Shown here: piece after piece, positions 1 through 5,872 of the stretch | Numbering within the stretch: position 1 is the stretch's first letter | Layout: the number at the start of each line of letters is the position of its first letter | NCBI GenBank assembly: GCA_031284085.1 | Contig: JAITAM010000162.1 | Span: 1 to 7,828 of the forward strand | Direction of reading: 5' to 3' | DNA: 7,828 nt | Source: Spirochaetaceae bacterium | Lineage (GTDB): Bacteria > Spirochaetota > Spirochaetia > Treponematales > Breznakiellaceae | Notes under the pieces: model-generated | Told to the model about the DNA's origin: nothing | What the model saw: the letters and a program-made list of their open reading frames with translations, nothing else | Database searches by the model: none | Program-made: the position numbers and the translations under genes

Positions 1-4
1 ATAT

Positions 5-24
5 GTCCCCGCACAAGCGCGGAC
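5..24. other. Short GC-rich hairpin at window edge
   Basis: GTCC and CGC in the left arm (5-12) pair with GCG and GGAC in the right arm (17-24), with one mismatch (9/20) and a 4-nt loop. It could end a transcript arriving from the left or form part of the structured element beside it. There is no T tract on the + strand, so an intrinsic terminator is not supported. Confidence 0.35.
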
Positions 25-30
25 TATAAA

Positions 31-161
31 TTAAGAGGACGAACAGGAAGTACGTTGACTGGAATATATTGTTTTGGATATATTTGTCGCTGTACCTCGT
101 GTACGATGTTTACCGTAGCCAGACAAACTTGGTAGGTACGTGCTGGCTGCGGTCCTCTTAA
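31..161. other. Branched inverted-repeat structure, candidate structured RNA
   Basis: A perfect 10-bp inverted repeat (TTAAGAGGAC at 31-40, GTCCTCTTAA at 152-161) encloses three further hairpins: 63-69/78-84 (7 bp, all Watson-Crick), 92-95/101-104 extended by wobble pairs, and 115-122/143-150 (8 bp with one wobble). Together they form a closed multi-branch fold of about 130 nt. The strand is unresolved. Wobbles in two hairpins fit a + strand RNA better, but the only convincing promoter nearby (278-250) reads leftward. On that strand the element would sit in a long leader or be a small RNA. I compared it by eye with tmRNA, SRP RNA, RNase P RNA, 6S RNA and common riboswitch signatures and recognised none. 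The matched ends could also be those of a small mobile element. Confidence 0.4.
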
Positions 162-188
162 ACACAAAGTTAATTAAGAAAACCTAAT

Positions 189-230
189 CTACATAAAACT
201 GTCAAACGCTGCAGGCTTGCGCCCGCACAT
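189..230 (-). other. Possible 13-codon leader ORF with GNRA-loop hairpin
   Basis: Downstream of the leftward promoter, an ATG at 230-228 opens 13 codons ending in TAG at 191-189. It is the only ATG-initiated frame I saw between the predicted start site and the left edge. Near its start the minus-strand RNA forms GCGGGC-GCAA-GCCTGC, a 6-bp stem with one G-U pair closed by a GNRA tetraloop. The wobble would be an A-C mismatch on the + strand, so this hairpin favours a minus-strand transcript. No clear ribosome-binding site was seen. It could be a leader peptide or simply part of a structured leader. Confidence 0.2.
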
Positions 231-249
231 TTTTTATTAACTATACTAG

Positions 250-278
250 AGTATATCACATTCTTTTACAAATATCAA
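250..278 (-). promoter_or_regulatory. Strong leftward sigma70-type promoter
   Basis: On the minus strand, TTGATA (278-273), a 17-bp spacer and TATACT (255-250) match the -35/-10 consensus at 5 of 6 positions each. A TG one base before the -10 gives an extended -10. Transcription would start near 243 and run left through the structured element and out of the window. The gene it serves is not visible. Confidence 0.6.
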
Positions 279-301
279 GTATTTTACCGAATTTTGTAAA
301 A
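264..301. promoter_or_regulatory. Three TTTTAC boxes around the leftward -35
   Basis: TTTTAC occurs at 264-269 and 282-287 (18 bp apart, direct), and its inverse GTAAAA at 296-301. The last two form a 6-bp inverted repeat with an 8-bp spacer. The boxes bracket the leftward -35 at 273-278, where a regulator could act. The region is very AT-rich, so chance is a real alternative. Confidence 0.25.
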
Positions 302-318
302 ATATTTTCCACGCCAGC

Positions 319-633
319 GTGTTTCAAAGCAGGCATAGCCTGTTTCAAAGGTTCTTGTATCAAAGATTGCGTACGGCTTTTTGCCTGATAGTAGCGGGCC
401 AGAGGTCTGACCTGTTTCTACCCCCTACTCCAGACCCTGAAGATCCCCTAGTCAAAGCCTCTTTACCACTCCTTACTCCAGAGCCTAAACACTCATACTC
501 CAGACCCAAAACTCCCTTTCTCCAGACCCAAAACACTCATACTCCAGACTCTGAACACCCTAGCCTCAAGGCCTCTTTACCACTACCTAGTCCAGCGCCT
601 GAACATCCCCCTAGCTCTGACCCTTCGGGCTAG
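319..633 (+). CDS. Doubtful Pro-rich low-complexity reading frame
   Basis: This is an open frame of 104 codons with a GTG start. The first 25 or so residues come from the dispersed intergenic repeat: the GTG lies in one partial copy and the next codons read through the copy at 331-392. The rest is Pro/Ser/Thr-rich (LTPEPKHS, LPSPAPEHP and similar) and is made of short degenerate DNA repeats. A 19-bp unit is duplicated at 487-505 and 531-549, and a 14-bp unit at 457-470 and 571-584. There is no signal peptide, known domain, convincing Shine-Dalgarno or promoter. I regard it as probably a fortuitous frame in repeat DNA. Evidence of translation or conservation in relatives would change that view. 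Confidence 0.15.
   Translation: MFQSRHSLFQRFLYQRLRTAFCLIVAGQRSDLFLPPTPDPEDPLVKASLPLLTPEPKHSYSRPKTPFLQTQNTHTPDSEHPSLKASLPLPSPAPEHPPSSDPSG
331..392 (+). repeat. Dispersed repeat, copy A
   Basis: This copy has the family order GCCTGTTTCAAAGG, TTCTTGTATC, a variable centre, then ACGGCTTTTTGCCT (373-386). The 14-bp last block is identical in copies B and C. A partial leading copy (CCAGCGTGTTTCAAAG) lies at about 314-329. The TACAAG arm has decayed to TGATAG, so the outer stem of other members is lost here. Confidence 0.75.
403..413. repeat. AGGTCTGACCT palindrome
   Basis: An 11-bp odd palindrome (AGGTC-T-GACCT) followed by TGTTTCT. The same core with T or A in the centre recurs exactly at 635-645, 1157-1167 and 5768-5778. 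One-mismatch versions are at 737-747, 7091-7101 and 7196-7206. All seven lie between genes. Confidence 0.7.
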
Positions 634-634
634 G

Positions 635-645
635 AGGTCTGACCT
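635..645. repeat. AGGTCTGACCT palindrome, second copy
   Basis: This copy is identical to 403-413, including the following TGTTTCT. It sits right after the stop of the Pro-rich frame and before dispersed repeat copy B. Confidence 0.7.
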
Positions 646-670
646 GTTTCTGGGTTAGAGGTCTCAGCCG

Positions 671-733
671 CAGGCTGTTTCAGAGGTTCTTGTATCGGGA
701 GTGGCGCACGGCTTTTTGCCTACAAGGAGTAGC
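671..733 (+). repeat. Dispersed repeat, copy B
   Basis: This is a full copy: CAGGCTGTTTCAGAGG, CTTGTATCGGGA, then ACGGCTTTTTGCCT (708-721) and TACAAGG. CTTGTA (689-694) and TACAAG (721-726) form a perfect 6-bp stem around the variable core. The 12-mer CTTGTATCGGGA is shared with the 80-bp units after murA. Confidence 0.8.
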
Positions 734-750
734 TTGAGGTCTGACCCTTA

Positions 751-868
751 AGGCCAGCCTGTTTCAAAGGTTTTTGTATCGGGAGTGGCGCACGGCTTTT
801 TGCCTACAAACAGGCCGGCCGGCAAGCCAGCGGGGTTCTAAGGCTCGGCGCTGTATCGGAAGCAGAGG
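751..868 (+). repeat. Dispersed repeat, copy C plus decayed copy
   Basis: Positions 751-815 repeat copy B closely (GCCTGTTTCAAAGG, TTGTATCGGGAGTGGCGCAC, then ACGGCTTTTTGCCT at 792-805, TACAAACAGG). A more decayed copy follows at about 828-868 (CCAGC, GTTCTAAGG, TGTATCGGAAGCAG). Between them, CAGGCCGGCCGG is palindromic. Confidence 0.7.
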
Positions 869-1206
869 TAACCGGAAGTCTGTCCCCTCAAAAAGATTTT
901 AGCAAGCGGCGTCCGCCCTATGGCAGGACTAAATTCCGATTCCCAATCGAGTTCTGTTCGTAGCAGGGGCAGCTCTGAACTTCTTCTGCAAGAGCGGTGG
1001 AGTTTACCTAACTCTTTGGTAACCGGTATGTGATTTATCTCCGGCTGAACTGCTGGACACAAAAAGGTGTGCTGCAACGGATGTTTAAGGCTTATAGCAG
1101 GGGAGTTGGGATTTGATCCTGTTAGCACTACCGAGGCAGAGTCGAGCCCCAAAAACAGGTCAGACCTCTTGTTGTTTCTTTTGTTGGCGGGCTGGCCTGC
1201 GGCCTG
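869..1206. other. Intergenic stretch, no recognisable gene
   Basis: Both strands were read. No frame gives a recognisable product. The only long one is a minus-strand frame that runs back into the murA promoter and first codons. The stretch contains one copy of the AGGTCAGACCT palindrome (1157-1167) and ends in GGCCTGCGGCCTG, a repeat end that abuts the murA -35. It may be decayed sequence. Confidence 0.5.
1157..1167. repeat. AGGTCAGACCT palindrome
   Basis: This is the inverse orientation of the copies at 403 and 635, preceded by AAAAAC. It lies about 40 bp upstream of the murA -35. Confidence 0.65.
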
Positions 1207-1235
1207 TTGACGAGTGAGAGGCAAGAGACTAAAAT
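1207..1235 (+). promoter_or_regulatory. murA promoter, leaderless geometry
   Basis: TTGACG (1207-1212), a 17-bp spacer and TAAAAT (1230-1235) match consensus at 5 of 6 positions each. The -10 ends exactly 7 nt before the murA ATG (1243), so the predicted start site falls on or next to the initiation codon. The -35 directly follows the repeat end GGCCTGCGGCCTG. Confidence 0.65.
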
Positions 1236-1242
1236 TCTTGTA

Positions 1243-2523
1243 ATGAGTAAAGAATACCACATTGAAGGGGGAACGCCGATTCACGGGACTATCCGTGCGG
1301 GCGGCAACAAGAATGCGGCGCTGCCCTGTATTGCGGCATCCCTTATGGCCGATGAGCCTATCGTTCTTAACAATGTCCCCGATATTGAAGATGTTCAGGT
1401 TATGCTTGCCGCCTACCGCTCACTGGGCGGCGGCGTAGAGCGCCTGTCCTCCAACAGTTACCGCCTGCACACCCGCACCATCAGCACCTACACCATACCC
1501 ACGCAATACGCCGCCTTGATCAGGGCGTCCATTCTCTTTGCAGGCCCACTTTTGAGCAGAACGGGCGCTGCCGTCCTGCCGCCTCCGGGCGGTGATGTCA
1601 TAGGCAAAAGACGCCTTGACACGCACTTCCTTGCGCTGACCGAACTGGGCGCTTCGGTTGAGATGAACGGAACATTCGTCTTTAAGACCCAAGGGCTGCA
1701 CGGCGCAGATATATTTTTAGATGAAGCGTCGGTAACCGCAACGGAGAATGCTGTCATGGCCGCGGTCTGCGCCTGCGGCACGACCATGCTGACCAACGCC
1801 GCAAGTGAGCCGCACGTGCAAGACCTGTGCCGAATGCTTTGCGCAATGGGCGCGGAGATTGAAGGCATAGGCTCAAACATTCTGACCATACACGGTGTGC
1901 CGAAATTGCACGGCTGTGAATACACCATAGGCGCTGATTTCATGGAAGTCGGTTCTTTTATAGGACTTGCCGCCGTAACGGGCGGGGATTTGTGCATCGA
2001 GGGCATAGAAGAGCGCTCCATAAGGCCGGCTAAACTTGCTTTCGGCAAACTTGGTATAAGCTGGGAATACAAAGGCGGGTGTCTGCACGTCCCGGCACGG
2101 CAGGCCCTGCGCATCAACTGCGACTTAGGCGGCATGATACCCAAGATTGATGATGCGCCGTGGCCCGGCTTCCCGCCTGATTTGATGAGTATTATTACGG
2201 TAGCTGCAACTCAAGTCGAGGGGACGGTGCTGATTCACGAAAAGATGTTTGAGTCGCGGATGTTTTTTGTGGACAAGCTCATTGCTATGGGCGCACGCAT
2301 AGTACTCTGCGATCCTCATCGGGCGGTTATCTCAGGCAAATCACGGCTGACTGGTTCGGAACTTTACAGTCCCGATGTTCGTGCGGGTATGGCTATGGTC
2401 ATTGCCGCTTTGTGCGCTCAAGGCACGAGTACCATTCGTAATGTCTACCAAATAGAGCGTGGCTACGAAAACCTCGCTGCCCGTCTTAGATCCTTAGGTG
2501 CAAACATTACCGTCATACAATGA
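1243..2523 (+). CDS. murA: UDP-N-acetylglucosamine 1-carboxyvinyltransferase
   Basis: This cytoplasmic enzyme transfers enolpyruvate from PEP to UDP-GlcNAc, the first committed step of peptidoglycan synthesis. The protein is 426 aa, normal for the EPSP-synthase fold with its two domains of repeated units. Family residues visible are GGNKNAALP with Lys23-Asn24, the substrate-binding [13 protein letters not shown] segment (94-106), the active-site loop [13 protein letters not shown] (116-128), PWPGFPPDL with Asp313 (the general-base position), and IERGYE with Arg406. The catalytic Cys of most MurA enzymes is Asp118 here (GAT at 1594), the state linked to natural fosfomycin resistance in Mycobacterium and Chlamydia. 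The start is ATG 1243. An in-frame TTG at 1207 would add 12 residues, but it is the -35 box. No Shine-Dalgarno is visible, which fits leaderless translation. The gene stands alone between repeats. Confidence 0.95.
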   Translation: MSKEYHIEGGTPIHGTIRAGGNKNAALPCIAASLMADEPIVLNNVPDIEDVQVMLAAYRSLGGGVERLSSNSYRLHTRTISTYTIPTQYAALIRASILFAGPLLSRTGAAVLPPPGGDVIGKRRLDTHFLALTELGASVEMNGTFVFKTQGLHGADIFLDEASVTATENAVMAAVCACGTTMLTNAASEPHVQDLCRMLCAMGAEIEGIGSNILTIHGVPKLHGCEYTIGADFMEVGSFIGLAAVTGGDLCIEGIEERSIRPAKLAFGKLGISWEYKGGCLHVPARQALRINCDLGGMIPKIDDAPWPGFPPDLMSIITVAATQVEGTVLIHEKMFESRMFFVDKLIAMGARIVLCDPHRAVISGKSRLTGSELYSPDVRAGMAMVIAALCAQGTSTIRNVYQIERGYENLAARLRSLGANITVIQ

Positions 2524-2529
2524 CAGTCG

Positions 2530-2794
2530 CAGGCCAGCCTGTTCCAAAGTTCCGGTCTTGTATCGGGAACGGAGTGCGACTCTTCGTCTACAAGTAGGAA
2601 CAGCAGCAACAGGCCAGCCTGTTCCAAAGTTCCGGTCTTGTATCGGGAACGGAGTACGACTCTTCGTCTACAAGTAGGAACAGCAGCAACAGGCCAGCCT
2701 CTTCCAAAGCTTCGGTCTTGTATCGGGAACGGAGTACGACTCTTCGTCTACAAGTAGGAACAGCAGCAGCAGGCCAGCCTGTTCCAAAGCTTCG
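2530..2794 (+). repeat. 80-bp tandem array, 3.3 copies
   Basis: Units start at 2530, 2610, 2690 and 2770, an exact 80-bp period. The fourth copy breaks off after about 25 bp. Copies differ at only a few bases (for example the central loop GCG or ACG). Each unit is a nested hairpin. In copy 1, CTGTTCC (2539-2545) pairs with GGAACAG (2597-2603), CTTGTA (2557-2562) with TACAAG (2589-2594), and GAGT (2572-2575) with ACTC (2579-2582). It shares CTTGTATCGGGA with copies B and C. The array begins 6 bp after the murA stop, where no intrinsic terminator is seen. Confidence 0.95.
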
Positions 2795-2860
2795 GGTAGG
2801 TTTGTAGCCATCGGCGCACTGCTTGGGCTTCGGGTACCCTTTTCTTTGAACCTAGGAAAA

Positions 2861-2887
2861 AATTATGCAAAAAATTTGCGCATAATT
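2861..2887. promoter_or_regulatory. AT-rich inverted repeat upstream of yifB
   Basis: AATTATGCAAA is mirrored by TTTGCGCATAATT. The 11-bp stem has a 2-nt insertion in the right arm and a 3-nt loop. CATAAT (2881-2886) could be a -10 but has no good -35. The spacing fits an operator or a short RNA hairpin 35 bp upstream of yifB. Outside the repeats it is the only ordered element in this gap. Confidence 0.35.
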
Positions 2888-2922
2888 GAAGCATTTCGCA
2901 GAATCGCTCCATTAGTACAGGT

Positions 2923-4476
2923 ATGTTTGTTATGGCATATACACCGTTTGGTGCAGAAGGAATTATTATTCGGGTTGAGGCGGACATACGCCGTGGTATA
3001 CCGGGCGTTGATATTACCGGTCTTGCGCAAGGGGCGGTTCGTGAAGCACGGGATCGGGTGCGGGCGGCTTTTCGCAATTCAGGCTACGTATTTCCACAGG
3101 AGCGTATTCTTATCAATTTAGCGCCCGCAGGCGTCCGTAAGGAAGGGGCGGCTTTGGATTTGCCTATAGCGGTCGCGGTTATGGCTGCGGCAGGTCTTGT
3201 GCCTAATCCTGAAGGGCTTATGATGCTTGGTGAACTTGAGCTTTCAGGCACATTACGGCCTGTTCGTGGGGTGCTTGCGGCGGTAGCGGCGGGTATTCGT
3301 GCGGGTATTAGCGATTTTATTGTGCCTAAAGAGAACGCATCGCAAGCCGCTATCTTGGCGGATGGACATTATGCTGGTGCGGACACGCTCAAAGAAGCTA
3401 TAGAGGCTTTGATCACGAGGGCGCAGACCGGCTCTTTTGCGCCGCAGAGCCGTCCTGATCCTGAGGCGAATGTCGTGCCGATTCAGGATTTTTCTGAAGT
3501 TCGTGGGCAGGCGCGCTACAAACGCGCCTTGGAAATTGCCGCGGCCGGAGGGCATAACCTTTTGGTATTCGGGCCGCCCGGCGCCGGCAAAACCATGCTT
3601 GCACGCCGTATGAGCGGTATTATGGCGCCGCTCCTTCCTTGGGAGGCGGTTGAAGTTACCAGTCTGTACAGTCTCGCCGAGCAAGCCGGACAGGTCTCTT
3701 TTATAACGCATCCACCGTTTCGCAGTCCACATCATTCGGCAAGCGTCGAAGGCATTTTAGGCGGCGGGAAGAATGTAAGGCCGGGGGAGATAAGCCTTTC
3801 GCATTTTGGCACGCTGTTTTTAGACGAAGCACCCGAATTCCGAGCGCATGTACTGCAATCTCTCCGTGAACCGCTGGAAGACGGCGTTATTACTATTTCA
3901 CGTGCCGAAGGACCTGTTAGGCTGCCTGCCGATTTTCAACTCCTGCTTGCCGCCAATACTTGTCCGTGCGGCAGGCTTGGTATGCACAGACTCGGTGATG
4001 AGCCTTTGTCCGATACCGTTTTAACCTGTTTCTGTTCGCCTGAAGAAATACATCGGTACTGGCGGAAGTTTGGCGCGGCCTTGCTTGACCGAGTGGAACT
4101 GCGTATTGCGGTACAATCGCCTGAAATTACCCTTTGCACAACCGGCGAAGGAGAATCAAGTGAAACGATAGCCTGCCGGGTTCTCCGTGCGGTACAGGTG
4201 CAAAGGGATCGGTATCAAAACAGCGGTATTCGCCGGAATGCCCGTATGCCCGCCTCGCTCATAGATCGGTACTGTAAACTGAAAGCGGAGTCGGAGAAGG
4301 CTTTGCACAGTGCCTCCTCAAAACTGGGGCTTTCCGGACGAGCGTTTCATGGTATCTTGCGTGTTGCCCGCACAATAGCCGATCTTGAAGGGTCTGACAC
4401 CCTGTTGCCGGTTCATATTATGGAGGCGCTTGATTATCGCAGGCAGGGTGATGATCCTTACGATATACTGGAATGA
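2923..4476 (+). CDS. YifB/ComM-family AAA+ ATPase (Mg-chelatase-like)
   Basis: The 517-aa protein has the full family order: an N-terminal Lon-protease-like fold (PFGAEG to about residue 165, including LPIAVAV) and a central Mg-chelatase-type AAA+ domain. The Walker A motif is GPPGAGKT (217-224), followed by FRSPHHSAS (266-274), Walker B LFLDE (298-302) and the arginine-containing LLDRVEL (387-393). The C-terminal helical domain is typical, with RVARTIADLEGSD. Cys347, Cys349, Cys369 and Cys371 form a CxC...CxC pair that may bind zinc, inferred from similar Cys-rich members. Relatives such as Vibrio ComM are branch-migration helicases that integrate DNA during natural transformation; YifB in other bacteria is less defined. 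ATG 2923 and ATG 2932 are both possible. AGGT at 2919-2922 is a weak ribosome site favouring 2932, while the extra MFV suits relatives' N termini. No clear promoter of the murA type precedes it. Confidence 0.92.
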   Translation: MFVMAYTPFGAEGIIIRVEADIRRGIPGVDITGLAQGAVREARDRVRAAFRNSGYVFPQERILINLAPAGVRKEGAALDLPIAVAVMAAAGLVPNPEGLMMLGELELSGTLRPVRGVLAAVAAGIRAGISDFIVPKENASQAAILADGHYAGADTLKEAIEALITRAQTGSFAPQSRPDPEANVVPIQDFSEVRGQARYKRALEIAAAGGHNLLVFGPPGAGKTMLARRMSGIMAPLLPWEAVEVTSLYSLAEQAGQVSFITHPPFRSPHHSASVEGILGGGKNVRPGEISLSHFGTLFLDEAPEFRAHVLQSLREPLEDGVITISRAEGPVRLPADFQLLLAANTCPCGRLGMHRLGDEPLSDTVLTCFCSPEEIHRYWRKFGAALLDRVELRIAVQSPEITLCTTGEGESSETIACRVLRAVQVQRDRYQNSGIRRNARMPASLIDRYCKLKAESEKALHSASSKLGLSGRAFHGILRVARTIADLEGSDTLLPVHIMEALDYRRQGDDPYDILE

Positions 4477-4507
4477 AGCGGCGGTGCTCCTTTATCGCCT
4501 TAACTGC

Positions 4508-4778
4508 GAAACAGGTTGGTCTACCGCTTTGGGTACAACGCTGAAGCTTTGAAAACAGCCTGTGGCTGCGAAGCTTAGAAACAGGCTGGCCTACCGCTTT
4601 GGTTACAACGCTGAAATTTTGAAAACGACCTGCGGCTGCGAAGCTTAGAAACAGGCTGACCTGCCGCTTTGGTTACAACACCGAAACTTAGAAACAGGCT
4701 GCGGCTGCGAAGCTTAGAAACAGGCTGACCTGCCGCTTTGGTTACAACACCGAAATTTTGAAAACGGCCTGCGGCTGT
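4508..4778 (-). repeat. 70-bp tandem array, 4 copies, reversed orientation
   Basis: Units begin at GAAACAGG 4508, 4578, 4648 and 4717 (periods 70, 70, 69). Each contains ACCGCTTTGGTTACAAC or a close variant, ACCGAA or GCTGAA, then CCTGCGGCTGCGAAGCTTA. Read on the minus strand, the unit (TTTCGGTGTTGTAACC, AGCCTGTTTC) is a diverged relative of the 80-bp unit, so the family is inverted here. In the third unit the usual GAAAACGGCCTG is replaced by GAAACAGGCTG (4691), a local conversion between blocks. The array fills the yifB-permease gap and ends a few bases before the permease -35. Confidence 0.92.
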
Positions 4779-4781
4779 TTC

Positions 4782-4810
4782 TTGACGAATGACGGATGAT
4801 AGTCTAGCAT
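4782..4810 (+). promoter_or_regulatory. Permease promoter, leaderless geometry
   Basis: TTGACG (4782-4787), a 17-bp spacer and TAGCAT (4805-4810) end 7 nt before ATG 4818, the same spacing as at murA and with an identical -35. CATAAT at 4808-4813 is an alternative -10 but would need a 20-bp spacer. The -35 lies 5 bp past the repeat end CCTGCGGCTG. No Shine-Dalgarno precedes the ATG. Confidence 0.5.
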
Positions 4811-4817
4811 AATTGGT

Positions 4818-5714
4818 ATGATAGAAACGATTATAGCTTTAATACCATCAACGTTGATGATTGTCGCGCCGATCCTGATTGCCGCGACCGGCGGTATGAT
4901 ATGCGAACGATCCGGTGTCGTAAACATTGCACTTGAAGGGCTTATGGCGATAGGAGCCATGGTTGCGGCAACAACGCACGTGCTGCTTGAGTCAACAATA
5001 GGTTTTTCAATTCCGCTTGCACTTGTTTTAGCCGCTCTTGCCGGTTGCGTTTTCTCTTTTATCCATGCCTTTGCATCCATCACGCTGAAGGCGGATCAGG
5101 TTGTTTCCGGTACTGGCATTAACCTGCTTGCCAATGGTGTTACGGTATTCTTTACCCAGCTCCTTTTCAGCATGGACCGTACCATGAATTACAAGCTAGG
5201 GATGCTTTCAGGTCTTTTTGGAATCTATCCTACCGTGTGGATCGCTCTTATTATTCTTGGTCTTACATGGTTTATTATGTATAGACGTCCTGCCGGATTG
5301 CGCCTGCGTGCGGCGGGCGAACATCCGCAAGCACTTGCTTCCGCCGGTGTTAATGTTATTCGCATCAGATACATTGCGGTTCTCATTTCCGGTGCGTTGG
5401 CAGGGCTTGCCGGCGCTTGCGTAGTCCTGACGCAGGATATTCAATTTACCGTTACCACTATCAACGGAAAAGGATTTATTGCTCTGGCTGCGGTTTCTTT
5501 TGGGCGCTGGCTTCCTTTAGGAATACTCGGCTCCTCCCTTTTGTTCGGCGCTTCCTCAGCCCTTGCGGTAAACATCATCAATATAAAATCGCTTCAGTTT
5601 TTACCGCCGGAATTCTTTAACTCCATGCCCTACCTTATCACGCTTGTAACTTTGGCTCTCTTTAGCGGAAAAGACTATGCCCCGCGTGCATCGGGGCAGC
5701 CTTACGGTAAATGA
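4818..5714 (+). CDS. Nucleoside-type ABC transporter permease (PnrE/YufQ-like)
   Basis: This is a 298-aa inner-membrane protein of the BPD-transp-2 class, with about eight or nine hydrophobic segments. GGMICERSGVVNIALEG (25-41) is the hallmark of the second permease of purine-nucleoside importers (PnrE in Treponema pallidum, YufQ/NupQ in Bacillus). The cytoplasmic coupling loop RRPAGLRLRAAGEHP (156-170) leads into RYIAVLISGALAGLAGA, and GRWLPLGILGSSLLFG (229-244) also fits. Length is normal and the frame intact. The usual partners (lipoprotein, ATPase, first permease) are absent on both sides, so it must pair with proteins encoded elsewhere or be part of a split locus. A relative transporting simple sugars is possible but less likely. 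It is convergent with the immunophilin gene. Confidence 0.85.
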   Translation: MIETIIALIPSTLMIVAPILIAATGGMICERSGVVNIALEGLMAIGAMVAATTHVLLESTIGFSIPLALVLAALAGCVFSFIHAFASITLKADQVVSGTGINLLANGVTVFFTQLLFSMDRTMNYKLGMLSGLFGIYPTVWIALIILGLTWFIMYRRPAGLRLRAAGEHPQALASAGVNVIRIRYIAVLISGALAGLAGACVVLTQDIQFTVTTINGKGFIALAAVSFGRWLPLGILGSSLLFGASSALAVNIINIKSLQFLPPEFFNSMPYLITLVTLALFSGKDYAPRASGQPYGK

Positions 5715-5742
5715 CATGGGTTTGCGGAACTCAGTGCGCCTT

Positions 5743-5868
5743 TGATACAACACCGAAGCTTGGCTTGAGGTCTGACCTGCCCTGCTTCTTGCAGATAAAA
5801 GCCGTACGCCGTTTTTGACACAAGACCGAAAGGGAACCTGCTGGCGGCTTGAAACAAGCCGGCCTGCG
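5743..5868 (-). repeat. Dispersed repeats between convergent genes
   Basis: Read on the minus strand, the element contains GTACGGCTTTTATCTGCAAG (5807-5788), a version of the ACGGCTTTTTGCCTACAAG block, and upstream of it a TTTCGGTCTTGTGTC block. A second partial copy at 5743-5766 has TTCGGTGTTGTATCAAAGG. The AGGTCTGACCT palindrome at 5768-5778 sits between them. CGGCTTG (5845-5851) and CAAGCCG (5855-5861) form a 7-bp hairpin with a 3-nt loop. It lies between two converging genes but lacks a T tract on either strand, so it is at best a weak bidirectional terminator. Confidence 0.7.
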
Positions 5869-5872
5869 CAAT

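Noticed and set aside
31..161. tmRNA, SRP RNA, RNase P RNA, 6S RNA or a known riboswitch
   Set aside because: The conserved sequence signatures of these families were not seen by eye; only the secondary structure supports an RNA.
1207..1242. TTG start extending murA by 12 residues
   Set aside because: The TTG is the first half of a near-consensus -35 box, and the added residues are absent from typical MurA N termini.
838..1284. Minus-strand open frame of 148 codons upstream of murA
   Set aside because: It overlaps the murA promoter and first codons, has no recognisable domain, and part of it comes from the AGGTCAGACCT repeat and the repeat end.
1488..2144. Long antisense frame inside murA
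   Set aside because: It is a shadow of the murA reading frame, with no independent features or start signals.
2530..2794. CRISPR array (also considered for 4508-4778 and 7340-7654)
   Set aside because: Units are contiguous with no unique spacers between short conserved repeats, and no cas genes are present.
2908..2922. Leaderless-type promoter for the yifB-like gene
   Set aside because: No acceptable -10 lies about 7 nt before either candidate ATG, so the pattern seen at murA and the permease was not extended to it.
3253..3735. Antisense frame inside the yifB-like gene
   Set aside because: It lies wholly within a well-supported gene, and its Arg-rich composition is expected from reading GC-rich codons in reverse.
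5678..5698. TGCCCCG/CGGGGCA hairpin as the permease terminator
   Set aside because: The stem is perfect but lies inside the coding sequence before the stop, and no T tract follows.
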